This document shows positions 54,870-63,598 of a DNA stretch of 64,000 bases, piece by piece (the stretch's first letter is position 1; every line of letters starts with the position of its first letter). The notes beneath the pieces were generated by a model. The model saw nothing but the letters and a program-made list of their open reading frames with translations, had not been told where the DNA came from and ran no database searches. The stretch is from CAIYRG01 sp965247505 (GTDB lineage Bacteria; Pseudomonadota; Alphaproteobacteria; Micropepsales; Micropepsaceae), in the NCBI GenBank assembly GCA_965247505.1, contig OZ252020.1, forward strand, positions 4,588,001 to 4,652,000. The letters are read 5' to 3'. The position numbers and the translations under genes are program-made.

Positions 54870-55097
54870 CTTCGGTCCTCCTCTTTCCATCACAATAGGG
54901 TGGACCAATTCAAAGGGGGAGGATCAAGAGGATCTGGCGAAGGAGAATGAGCGCCTGCGCAGAGAAGTTCGCCTCCTCAAGGAGGAGAGGGATCTGTTAA
55001 AAAAGGCAACAGTGTTCTTCGCGGAGCAAAGCAAATAAGATTTGCCTTCGTTGACGAACACCGCCACCAGGTCCCTGTCGAACGACTTTGCCGGATA

Positions 55098-55892
55098 ATG
55101 GATGTCACGTCGCGTGGTTATCGGGCCTGGCGCAGCCGTCCAATCAGCCAGCGTCAGCGTAACGATCTGGTTCTGTTGGCCCATATCAGAGAGCAACACC
55201 GTTTGAGTCTTGGCAGTTACGGACGTCCGCGTATGACGGAGGAATTGAAAGAGCTGGGCTTGAACGTCGGTCATCGTCGTGTTGGGCGTTTGATGCGTGA
55301 AAACGGTATATCCGTTGTCAGAACCCGTAAATACAAGGAGACAACAGACAGCAATCATCGTTTCAACATTGCACCGAACCTGCTGAACCGTGACTTCACA
55401 GCCACCCTGCCAAACCAGAAATGGGCAGGTGATATCAGCTACATCTGGACGCGCGAGGGGTGGTTATATCTCGCCGTGATGCTGGACCTTCATTCGCGTC
55501 GTGTCATCGGCTGGGCTGTCAGCAACCGGCTCAAGCGTGATCTGGCAATTAGAGCTTTGGATATGGCGGTGGCCCTTCGCAAGCCGCCACCAGGATGCAC
55601 TCATCATACGGATCGGGGCAGCCAGTATTGTTCGCACGACTATCAGAAGCGATTGCGTCAACACGGCTTCAAAGTCTCAATGAGCGGCAAAGGCGACTGC
55701 TACGACAATGCGGTGGTCGAGACCTTCTTCAAAACGCTAAAGGCTGAACTGATCTGGCGCCAAACCTGGTACACCAGAAGAGGGGTCGAGGGCGCGCTCT
55801 TTCAGTACATCAACGGCTTCTACAATCTGCGCAGACGCCTTTCAGCTTTGGGAGGTAAAAGCCCCTTGGCCTTCGAACAAAAGGCCGCTTAA
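55098..55892 (+). CDS. IS3-family transposase OrfB
   Basis: 264 residues from the first ATG; the frame is open upstream into orfA (FVDEHRHQVPVERLCRI), as expected for a frameshift product. The integrase core is intact: WAGDISYIWTREGWL, HHTDRGSQYCSHDYQ and DNAVVETFFKTLKAEL. Because orfA is interrupted, the OrfAB fusion cannot form and the element is probably immobile. Confidence 0.94.
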   Translation: MDVTSRGYRAWRSRPISQRQRNDLVLLAHIREQHRLSLGSYGRPRMTEELKELGLNVGHRRVGRLMRENGISVVRTRKYKETTDSNHRFNIAPNLLNRDFTATLPNQKWAGDISYIWTREGWLYLAVMLDLHSRRVIGWAVSNRLKRDLAIRALDMAVALRKPPPGCTHHTDRGSQYCSHDYQKRLRQHGFKVSMSGKGDCYDNAVVETFFKTLKAELIWRQTWYTRRGVEGALFQYINGFYNLRRRLSALGGKSPLAFEQKAA

Positions 55893-55930
55893 ATGAGTAG
55901 CGGATCCGGAATCAAACCGGGACAAGTCCA

Positions 55931-57254
55931 TCTCATCATGTGCGATCGCATGAGGGCGCGGCCCAACAAGGGACATTTGGCCTTTCAAGACATTAAATAG
56001 CTGCGGAAGCTCATCGATGCTGCCTCGACGCAACCACTTCCCAAGACGCGTGACACGAGGGTCATCCTGTGTTGCCTGCGTAATCTGCCGCCCATCTTCC
56101 AAAACCGACATCGTACGAAGCTTGAGCATCTTAAATGGGTTTCCGCCAAGTCCCTTACGGGTTTGGTAAAAGAGGACAGGGCCGGCGCTATCAAGCTTGA
56201 TAGCAATAGCAACTATTATGAGTGGCAGTATTAGAACGGCCGAAAGGCAGATGCCCAAAATAAGATCTATTGAGCGCTTAATCGCTCTTTGCACAAAGTT
56301 TAAGGGCGCCCTTCGAATTTCAACACCTAAGAGTTGTCCGAAAGGCACAATTGGTTGCTTGAGATAAAATGATGTTTCCGCATTTGGGACTAAAAGAACG
56401 GAGCGAGGAATAAGGCTGAGCCTTCTTAAGAGGGAGTGCAGCCTTTCTGCGGGAATGCCCTCTGTTGAGATGTAAATTTCTCCTTCTTCTGCACTACGGG
56501 CAATATTCATAACCTCCTTACAGAAGTGCTCGCGCGTCACTGCCCACGATTCATTACTGCAATTTGCATCAAGCGATACAGTCGTCGCTTTGGCTAAAAG
56601 GTCATTGGCAATCTCTAATGCCAAGGCGTTTAGGTTTAGATTTGTTTCTGCACCAATGATGATCACCTCGCGCGCATAACCTGCAATGTTTCGCGACTTT
56701 AAGAGCACTATCGGCGTGTTCACGCGAGAAGTTACAACCGCTAAGCCACCAAAAACATAGAACAGCAGCAGGGTGCCGCGCGAAATTGTGTCTGTTATTT
56801 TAAGTAAGAAGAGAAAAGATAGAAGGAGGGCAAACGCAATCGTCCAATAGAGCGCGGCAGTTCTCGCACGCTCAAACTTACGAGATATCTTGAAGAGTTG
56901 TTTGCGTTCTCTCAATCGGACGAGCGCGCAATAAATCCCACCAACTAAAGCTCCGACTGCGACAAATGCGGGGACAAATGCGGGGACATCTCCGAAGTTG
57001 TTATAAGCGATGCTGTGGTAGGCTACGACGCTCATGACAGAGGCTAAGATCGCCACCGCGAAATCGATTAAAAGCATGGCGGGCGAGGACGCACGCATAT
57101 TCGTTATATTTGGCGCGGTGCCGGTGAGTGAAGTCGCTTGCTGAGCCTTCGAAAGGGTTTGGGTGTTTTGTTCTGACTTTCCGACTAATGTTGTGGCAGA
57201 GACAGGCTGTAAGAGACCGACGTTTTTCTCGTGAAGATTTGTCGCGGCACGCAT
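55931..57254 (-). pseudogene. Undecaprenyl-phosphate sugar transferase, C-terminus cut by IS3
   Basis: About 441 codons remain. The N-terminus has several membrane helices (LLIDFAVAILASVMSVVAY, ALLLSFLFLLKITD), then a CoA-binding-like domain, then the catalytic bacterial sugar transferase domain with KRSIDLILGICLSAVL, FKMLKLRTM, RRGSIDELPQLFNVLKG and MSLVGPRPHA. Translation runs into IS3 and adds about 30 foreign residues. The usual final 60-70 residues, including the KPGITGWAQV block, are lost. Such GumD/WbaP-type enzymes start exopolysaccharide repeat assembly on the lipid carrier, so this pathway is probably off. Confidence 0.92.
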
Positions 57255-57693
57255 GGATAGCCCCCCAAATTAGTATGGATGGCCACCTCTGTCTGACCCG
57301 GATCAATGCAAGCAGGAGTGGATTAGGCTTATCAAGGAACAAAGGGCTGGGCTTATTACGAGCCTGCGAAAGCAGTTGAGGATAAAAGTCGGACCAAAAT
57401 ATCGCTTAGCGCCCTATGTTAACTCATTGATTGCATTTGGTCAATCTGACTTTTGCCAGAGTTTTGTGGCATCATATTGATTCATCTGGTCTTAGGAGAT
57501 GTGACGATAGAAGCTGAAATCTCGTTTTTCCTATTTGCCTGTGTGTACCGAAAACTCTATTCTCCCAGCAATCGGTAAGATTCACGCGGAGGCCACTGCC
57601 TCCGAAAACCTCATCTGCCCGATATAGGGTCACCCAGCAGCGCGGGTCGAGCCGGGACCTGGCTGAGCACTAGTCTCCATGACACTCCTTGAA
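57255..57693. other. Intergenic stretch with possible gene debris
   Basis: It holds the upstream region of the sugar-transferase gene and sequence behind the truncated SDR. A minus-strand tail of 17 codons ending at 57630 (METSAQPG onward) may be the remnant C-terminus of a deleted gene, but I cannot name it. No repeat or RNA gene is seen. Confidence 0.3.
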
Positions 57694-58074
57694 TCAAGCT
57701 GTTCCATGGGTGCTGACGCCGGACAGGGTGCCGAAAAAATTGACATCCATTTCCTGACGCCCCGCGACGATCCACTGCGGGTCGGTGAAGGTGCCGCCTG
57801 CATGCGCAGCAACGCCGGCGTTATTAACCAACAGCTGCACGTCTGGTGCGTTTTTGATCGCTGCCTCAATGTGCGCGCTATTCGTAACGTCAAGCCGAAG
57901 GGCAACGACCTTTGAGCCGTGTCGAGCGATGAGGGGTACGAGGTCCGCCGTGTTGCGGGTGCCGGCGTAGACCTTGGCCGCACCTGCAGTGACGAGTGCC
58001 TCCACGATGGCTTTTCCGATACCCCGATTGGCGCCGGTGACCAGCGCTGTCTTGCCTGAAATTGGAAAACTCAT
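57694..58074 (-). pseudogene. Short-chain dehydrogenase/reductase, truncated
   Basis: 126 residues only; family members have about 240. The N-terminal half is good: cofactor motif TGANRGIGKA, strand LRLDVTN and LLVNNAGV. After QEMDVNFFGTL the sequence becomes unrelated (SGVSTHGTA) and stops, so the catalytic YxxxK half is missing, probably by deletion. It is transcribed divergently from the TetR gene, which likely controlled it. Confidence 0.85.
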
Positions 58075-58100
58075 GTCTCAAATTCCCTTTATTTTTTCGT

Positions 58101-58149
58101 AGACAGACTGTTCTGTCTTTCTATGGCTTGTAAATAGACAGAACTGTCT
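58101..58149. promoter_or_regulatory. Twin operator sites for the divergent TetR regulator
   Basis: Two inverted repeats share the half-site AGACAG/CTGTCT: AGACAG-N6-CTGTCT at 58101-58118 and AGACAG-AA-CTGTCT at 58136-58149. Their centres are 33 bp apart, about three helical turns. They lie between the SDR start (58074) and the TetR start (58162), fitting autorepression and control of the SDR. Confidence 0.72.
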
Positions 58150-58161
58150 GTATTGTCAAGC

Positions 58162-58728
58162 ATGGTTGAAAATTCGCCCATAGCCGACGAGCCGAACGTC
58201 AAAGAACGATTGCTTGATGCGGCGGACCGCCTGTTTTATCGCGAAGGCGTGCGGGCGGTTGGCATCGATCGCATTCTAGCCGAGGCAGGCGCCGCAAAAG
58301 CCTCGCTCTATGCCCATTTTGGCTCCAAGGACGATCTGATTGCCGCTTATATGGCGCGGCGTACCGAAGCAGTGCGCGCTGATATTGACGCGTTTGTTTC
58401 GGGCATCCCTCCGGAAAAACGCGCACTCCGGTTTTTCGATCACTTAGTGGAGTGGACGCGCGACCCGAATTTTAGAGGGTGCCCAGTCCAGCACCTTTTG
58501 GGTGAGATTGCCGATTGCGCGCATCCCGCGCGCTCGTTCGCATCCGCGCAACGCGACTGGATGATTGGTCGTTTTACAGAGTGGGCCCAGGCAGCGGGTG
58601 CAACCGATCCCGCTCGAGCCGCCGGTGCGCTATTTGTCCTATTCGATGGAGCTGCCGCCGCGGCTGAGCAGGACGGACCAGAGCGCGCAATCGATGCGCG
58701 ATGGGCGGCAGAGCGCTTGCTGGCGTAA
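58162..58728 (+). CDS. TetR-family transcriptional regulator
   Basis: 188 residues from ATG 58162. The N-terminal helix-turn-helix (RLLDAADRLFYREGVRAVG, then ILAEAGAAKASLYAHFGSKD) is standard TetR. The ligand domain has a GCPVQHL segment typical of the TetR subgroup that regulates neighbouring SDR or efflux genes. It should repress itself and the divergent SDR through the AGACAG sites, but the SDR is truncated. No good ribosome binding site precedes the ATG. Confidence 0.93.
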   Translation: MVENSPIADEPNVKERLLDAADRLFYREGVRAVGIDRILAEAGAAKASLYAHFGSKDDLIAAYMARRTEAVRADIDAFVSGIPPEKRALRFFDHLVEWTRDPNFRGCPVQHLLGEIADCAHPARSFASAQRDWMIGRFTEWAQAAGATDPARAAGALFVLFDGAAAAAEQDGPERAIDARWAAERLLA

Positions 58729-58825
58729 TCGGCGCGTTCAAACACGATAAACTAATTTCGACGGGCCAGGCATTTGATCAGTCCACGGTGCATTCCTCAA
58801 TGCGGTCCTTGGCGCAAAGGCAAAC

Positions 58826-59914
58826 ATGACACAAGCAAATAATAAAGCCGTGCTTTTTTTAGGACCCTCAGACATCAAGAATCTCATCACCATGGGCGAG
58901 GCCATCGATCTCGTGGCCGAGGGTTATGGCGGCGCGGCGGAGTTTCCGATCATCAACGCACCGCGGCGGCGCGTGCATTCGCATGAAGGCGTACGGGTTT
59001 CTAATTTTCCCGGCGGCGTCGATTCTCTAGGCGTCATCGGCTCGCTCACCCGCGCCGAATCCGTGACCCATGATCCGCAAAGCCAGGTCTATCCCTATCG
59101 CGAGCACCCGACCTATTTGCTCTTCGATGCGAATAGCGCACACCTCAAAGCCATCATTGTGGGCGAGATCACCGAAAAGCAAATCGGTTTTTCTTCGCTG
59201 ATGGCACTGCGCACCGCAGCGACCACCGGCGTCGGCATTCGCCATCTCGCGCGCAAAGACACGATGAGCGTTGGTGTCTATGGAACCGGCGGACAAGCGC
59301 TGCACAAGGTTCTGGCCTGCAGCTGTGAGCGCAGCATCAAGAGCTACAAAATCTATAGCCGCGATCCGGACAATCGGAAGAAATTCGTCAAACAGCTTGC
59401 GCCATTGGTGGATGCGGAAATCATCGATATCGACGAGCCTCGGGAGATTTGCCGTGACGTGGACATCGTGATCTGCGCAACCAATTCAAACGTGCCGGTA
59501 TTCGACGGCGACTGGCTGGAGCCGGGACAGCATGTGATCACGGTGGTCGGTTCCAATAATGCCCTGGTCAAGGGCGGGTGGCTGAAAGCCGGAAGGCGTG
59601 AAAATGACGATCGCACCGCTGAGCGAGCCGACATCATTGTGACCAATTGGCGCGAATCGGTGGAACAGGAACAACAGGCAGGTCTGATCGTACCATTGGA
59701 AGCCGGCATTATTAGCTGGGACAAAATCGTCGAATTGGGCGATATCGTCGCGGGCAAGCATCCCGGACGTAGCTCTGACGAACAAATCACCTATCACGCC
59801 AATAATAACGGAACTGCGGCAGCTGACCTTGCTATTGCCGAATGGATTTATCGCGAATGTAAAAAATTAGGTCGCGGGCAAAAGCTTGAACTGCCGGTTC
59901 CAGGTGCGCAGTGA
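58826..59914 (+). CDS. Ornithine cyclodeaminase/mu-crystallin-family protein
   Basis: 362 residues. The NAD(P)-binding motif is GVYGTGGQALHKVLA near residue 150, preceded by SLMALRTAATTGVGIRHLA, a family signature. DVDIVICATNSNVPVFDG and ITVVGSNNALVKGGWLKAGR follow. Family members reduce imines or cyclise ornithine; the insertion-rich N-terminus (GGAAEFPIINAPRRRVH) differs from true ornithine cyclodeaminase, so the substrate is open. It stands alone between the TetR gene and the broken lipoprotein gene. Confidence 0.9.
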   Translation: MTQANNKAVLFLGPSDIKNLITMGEAIDLVAEGYGGAAEFPIINAPRRRVHSHEGVRVSNFPGGVDSLGVIGSLTRAESVTHDPQSQVYPYREHPTYLLFDANSAHLKAIIVGEITEKQIGFSSLMALRTAATTGVGIRHLARKDTMSVGVYGTGGQALHKVLACSCERSIKSYKIYSRDPDNRKKFVKQLAPLVDAEIIDIDEPREICRDVDIVICATNSNVPVFDGDWLEPGQHVITVVGSNNALVKGGWLKAGRRENDDRTAERADIIVTNWRESVEQEQQAGLIVPLEAGIISWDKIVELGDIVAGKHPGRSSDEQITYHANNNGTAAADLAIAEWIYRECKKLGRGQKLELPVPGAQ

Positions 59915-60904
59915 CTCGCACGAAGTTTCGGGGGCGTGGTTGGTATCGAGTAGCTACGCCGAGCGCCGGTTCTTTTTCTATCAGGCCGCTAGATCGAGAT
60001 CATTAGTCGTCATTATTGCGAGATCCGCGGCCACCGGGGCCGCGTTGGCGAGCAGGCCGGGCGGCATTGTTTGCACCGGCATTGCCTCCACGACGAACGT
60101 TGCGAAAAGCGCCTCCGCGGTTTGCACGCGGCCCTGCCGAGGCATCACGCTGACGGGCGGGCCGAGCGCTTTGGTTTCCGCCACCATTATTTCTGCCGGC
60201 ATTGTTGCGGGTTCCGCCACCTCTATTGGGCGGAGGATTGTTTGCTGCACGCTCATTGGGAGGCGGACCCGCGCCTGCGTCACGCTGACCGCCAGGCCGG
60301 CTGACATTGTTGTTTCCACCATTGTTGCGGCGTGGATTGTCGCCAAAACCGGCACCTCTATCAGGCGCCGGGGTGTTTCCAGCGCCGTCATTATCAGGTG
60401 GCGGCCCGGCTTCTGCCTGGCGCCGGCCACCGGGCCGAGGGCCAATGTTCTCACCGGCATTGTTCTCACCGGCATTTTTGCCGCCGCGATTGTTACGAAA
60501 GCCACCATCTCTGTTACGGGGGGGCGGTTCCCGGTGCCGTCATTGTCGGGTGGAATATCGTTTGCGCTTCGTCCCGGGCCGCGATTCCCGTCGCGGCCAC
60601 GGCGCATTTCACCGCGCCATTGGCGGTTGCCTCCGCGGTTCCAATTTATGCGCGGGCGCGCACCGCGCCAGTTGTCGCGCCGCCATCCGCCCTGCAACCA
60701 GTACCAATTTGCGCCGCTATATGTTCGATAATAAATCGGTCCGCCATACCAGATGCCGCCGTAAAAGACCGGCTGGTTCCACACCTGGTATTGGCAATAA
60801 TTGTCTGGATAGCCCCAAGGCGGCGAATAATAGTCGCAGTCATAGTAATTGGCGCCATAATAGCCGCCGCCATAGCCGCCGTAATAGCTACCGCCATAAT
60901 AAGT

Positions 60905-62354
60905 GGGGATGTCCCGGTCGATGTTGAAAAGTTGAGGTAGGTGTCGCTCTCCTGGAGCCGTTAGGCTCCGGGTGCTGCAAACCCAAAAGGGAGAACGACA
61001 CCATGGGAAATAATATCCGTAGTTCCAGCCGCCCGAAAGCCCTTGCCCCCTCGATTCCTATGCCGCCGCTGGCGGACGCGATGGACGCAGTCCATCTCAG
61101 CGTGGATCGGTTTTGTCTTCTGGCCGGGGTCGAGGCCTTGGCCGAGATGATGGAGGGGGACGCCACGACCGTGTGCGGGGCCCGACATCGCCGCCATGGG
61201 GACCGTCGAGGTTATCGCTGGGGCAGGACACATAGCGAGATCGGCTACCACGGCGGCAAAGTGAAGGTGGCCCGGCCACGGGTTCGTGACCGGGCGGGCA
61301 AAGAGGTGAGCTTGGAGAGTTGGCAGGCGCTACGCGATGGCAACCTGCTGCTCGAGTGGGCGCTCAACCTGATGGTGCTGAACGTGTCGACCCGCAAGTA
61401 CCACCGCGCGGTCCGTCTGCCCGAGGGCGAGCTGGCGAAAGCGCGTGGCGACGGCACCTCGAAGTCAGCCGTTTCCCGGCGCTTTGTGGCGCTGTCACGC
61501 AAGAAGATGAAGGCCTGGCTCGCCTCGGATCTCTCGGAACTCGACCTGCTAGTCATCCAGATCGACGGTCTGCATGTCGGCGACCATGTCCTGATGGCGG
61601 CGATCGGCGTCGATGGCAACGGCGACAAGCATGTCCTGGCCGTGGTCGAGGGGGCGACGGAGAACACGGTCGTCGTCCAGGCCTTGATCGACAATCTCCT
61701 CGCCAGGGGGCTCGATCCGACACTGCCGCGGCTGTTCATCGTCGATGGCGCGAAGGCACTCAGCAAAGCGATCCGAAACACCTTCGGTGTGGCCGCCGCC
61801 ATCCAGCGCTGCCAGGTCCACAAGGGCCGTAACATCATCGAGCGCCTGCCCCAACATTTGCACGCGAGCGTCAAGAAGGCGCCCCGTCAGGCCTGGGACC
61901 AGGACGACGCAAACAAGGCCGAGCGGCTCTTGCGCAACCTGGTCCGGCGTCTGGAGCATGAGGAACCGGGCGTCTCGGGCAGCATCCTGGAGGGGCTGGA
62001 GGAGATCCTCACCGTCATCCGCCTCGGCCTACCGCACGAACTCCGGCGCTCGCTCGCCTGCACCAACATCGTCGAGAACGCGCTCGGCACGGTGCGCCAG
62101 GTCACCCGCAGCGTCAAACGCTGGAGACACGCCGAGATGGCGCTCAGATGGATCGCCGCCGGCCTGCTGGAGGCCCAGAAAACCTTCCGTCACCTCAAGG
62201 CCTATCGCCAGCTGCCCATCCTCCGAAATGCTCTCCAGGAACACTTGAGAAAGGCTCAGGCCGACAGTGCCATTGAAACCATCATGAAGGCAGCATAGCA
62301 TCATCAACCAGCGACGCCTGCCCCACGAATTTCAACAGAGATAGGGACATCGCC
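60905..62354 (+). mobile_element. IS256-family element, copy 2
   Basis: 1450 bp with ends GGGGATGTCCC and GGGACATCGCC and a perfect 8-bp duplication TAATAAGT at 60897-60904 and 62355-62362. It is inserted in codon 26 of the lipoprotein gene, in opposite orientation to both that gene and IS256 copy 1. Confidence 0.97.
61003..62298 (+). CDS. IS256-family transposase (copy 2)
   Basis: 431 residues, full length, with the same catalytic blocks as copy 1 (IQIDGLHVGDH, LFIVDGAKAL, TNIVENALGTVRQV). Differences to copy 1 include Lys for Met in RKKMKAW, Pro for Leu in VKKAPRQ and His for Arg in TFRHLKAY. It appears intact. Confidence 0.96.
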   Translation: MGNNIRSSSRPKALAPSIPMPPLADAMDAVHLSVDRFCLLAGVEALAEMMEGDATTVCGARHRRHGDRRGYRWGRTHSEIGYHGGKVKVARPRVRDRAGKEVSLESWQALRDGNLLLEWALNLMVLNVSTRKYHRAVRLPEGELAKARGDGTSKSAVSRRFVALSRKKMKAWLASDLSELDLLVIQIDGLHVGDHVLMAAIGVDGNGDKHVLAVVEGATENTVVVQALIDNLLARGLDPTLPRLFIVDGAKALSKAIRNTFGVAAAIQRCQVHKGRNIIERLPQHLHASVKKAPRQAWDQDDANKAERLLRNLVRRLEHEEPGVSGSILEGLEEILTVIRLGLPHELRRSLACTNIVENALGTVRQVTRSVKRWRHAEMALRWIAAGLLEAQKTFRHLKAYRQLPILRNALQEHLRKAQADSAIETIMKAA

Positions 62355-62649
62355 TAATAAGTGCCGTCACCGGCACAGCCCGCCAGCAGCGTGACCGCCG
62401 CGGCACAGACTAATGTTGTTAGCGGTTTCATTGGCGCCTCCAAGAAGGAGAACCGCATAGACGCGAGCCTCCAGCGGAAACTATCGCAAAAAGCACCTGA
62501 ACCGCGGATGAACGTGCAACGTTAAAAAGATGCAACATTCCGCCCAGAAAAACCCCAATCCGCCGGATTTCCGGGGATTATGGTTGATATCGTCAAGTTT
62601 TGCCGCGCCGCATCTAAGGATCGAAAGGCCGGAATTGCTGCGTACAGCC

Positions 62650-63468
62650 CTATTCGATTCGGCGCCCTTCAATCACTGCCATCCGCGCTAGGAGTGAGGC
62701 AAAGGGCAGGCCCGTCGCAATACGATCCAGTCTCGCGCCATGAAAGATATTCGTCACTGATTGCCTCTCCACACCAATACAAGCGGGAAGCATGGCGCAA
62801 ACATCGGGCCGCGCCATGCGTCGATATCCGATGCCTCCGCGCATCCCCTCAATATCGCCCGTCAAGCGGTGGAATGCATTCAAGTTGAAAAAACTCAAAT
62901 AGAACCAGCCTCCCGGCTTCAGCGCCCGAAATATCTTATGGAGAAAAGCGACTTGCGTTTTTTGATCTCCGAGATGCTGAAGAAAATCAGCCATCATAAT
63001 GCCGTCAACGGAGGCATCAGAAAATTCAATCGCATTGAGGTCGGCATGCACGAACAGAGCGCGCTCCGACATCGCGCCGCAGAGATGTGCGTTTATCGAC
63101 AAAGATTGGATGGAAAAATCGACCGCAACCACGTCATAACCGGCTTGCAGAAGAAGTTCCGTCGTCGGGCCGGGACCGCATCCGAGATCGAGAATTTTGT
63201 TCCCCTGCCCTTTTGGCGCGCGGGAATGGATAAAGCTTTTGAGTCTCGCAATTTGCGTGGGAAATTTCGGATGCGACATGTAGTTGAGCGCGTCTTGGTC
63301 GCGGACAAGAATCTCCGGCGATGACTGGGCCATATCCGGATCATGGATGAGAAAGCCACCGCGCATATTGCTGCCCAATGAAGATTGGCAGCAATTGCGC
63401 ACGCCCTCGGGAGAAAAGGACAACGGCTCACCACAGACGCAACATCGCACTAAATTATAGAGCATCAC
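62650..63468 (-). CDS. Class I SAM-dependent methyltransferase with N-terminal Cys cluster
   Basis: 272 residues. An N-terminal CCVCGEPLSF...NCC segment could bind zinc, as in RlmA-type enzymes. The methyltransferase core has motif I (ILDLGCGPGPTTELL), an acidic strand end (VVAVDFS), DGIMMADFLQHL and post-motif LKPGGWFYLSFFN. It could modify rRNA, a quinone or a small metabolite; the zinc-ribbon hints at RNA but is not decisive. The GTG and the ATG next to it are both possible starts. Confidence 0.85.
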   Translation of the reverse strand: MMLYNLVRCCVCGEPLSFSPEGVRNCCQSSLGSNMRGGFLIHDPDMAQSSPEILVRDQDALNYMSHPKFPTQIARLKSFIHSRAPKGQGNKILDLGCGPGPTTELLLQAGYDVVAVDFSIQSLSINAHLCGAMSERALFVHADLNAIEFSDASVDGIMMADFLQHLGDQKTQVAFLHKIFRALKPGGWFYLSFFNLNAFHRLTGDIEGMRGGIGYRRMARPDVCAMLPACIGVERQSVTNIFHGARLDRIATGLPFASLLARMAVIEGRRIE

Positions 63469-63598
63469 CTCTAAGCCTCATGAAACAGCCCGCCAGCCAT
63501 AGGGCTATTTTCGATGGGAACAATATGTTGGGCAAGGCAATTGTCAGGGGCTCGCCGATGCCCGGAGACATATCGCGCTTGCTCCACGCCAACAAACA

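Larger units (their letters stand above)
53709..54926 (-). mobile_element. IS407-group (IS3 family) element, copy B
   Basis: 1218 bp with ends TGATCAACCCCC and GGGGGAGGATCA, flanked by the 4-bp duplication AGAG (53705-53708, 54927-54930). It is nearly identical to copy A at 8039-9256 and has the same orientation, so recombination between them could delete about 45.7 kb. Confidence 0.95.
53541..55038 (+). pseudogene. IS3 transposase OrfA, split by the IS407-group element
   Basis: Exons 53541-53708 and 54931-55038 join in frame once the IS407-group element and one AGAG copy are removed, giving 91 residues. The helix-turn-helix (TRKQIASDLGIGFSTLSNW) is in the first part and the coiled coil (LAKENERLRREVRLLKEERD) in the second. 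A slippery A-AAA-AAG in the second part would direct -1 frameshifting into orfB. AAGGAGA precedes the ATG. Confidence 0.93.
53478..55930 (+). mobile_element. IS3-family element carrying a nested IS407-group copy
   Basis: Left end TGGACATGTCTCAC and right end (read inward) TGGACTTGTCCCGG form terminal repeats. Without the nested element (1218 bp plus a 4-bp duplication) it is 1231 bp, normal for IS3. The right end lies inside the sugar-transferase gene. The left flank is unrelated to that gene and no target duplication exists, so a deletion or recombination removed the original left flank. Confidence 0.9.
60003..62431 (-). pseudogene. Tyr/Gly- and Asn/Arg-rich lipoprotein gene, split by IS256 and frameshifted
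   Basis: The 5' part (62431-62355) starts with ATG behind GGAGG and encodes MKPLTTLVCAAAVTLLAGC, a lipoprotein signal with lipobox LAGC. After removing IS256 copy 2 and one TAATAAGT, the frame continues (GTYYGGSYYGGYGGGYYGAN) through a WNQPVFYGGIWYGGP region. At a run of seven G (60518-60524) the frame breaks; one extra base restores an Asn/Gly/Arg-rich tail ending in SRNNDD and TAA 60003-60005. The repaired product is 323 residues. The tail consists of imperfect repeats of GGxxRNNxGxNN type. Function unknown; a surface or RNA-binding-like role is conceivable. Confidence 0.88.

Noticed and set aside
49633..62354. Composite transposon built on the IS256 pair
   Set aside because: Each IS256 has its own flanking duplication (perfect for copy 2, imperfect for copy 1) instead of one shared outer duplication, so they inserted separately.
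62520..62650. Hairpin-like CCCCAATCCGCC / GGATTTCCGGGG region as a terminator
   Set aside because: The pairing is poor and there is no T-run on either strand.
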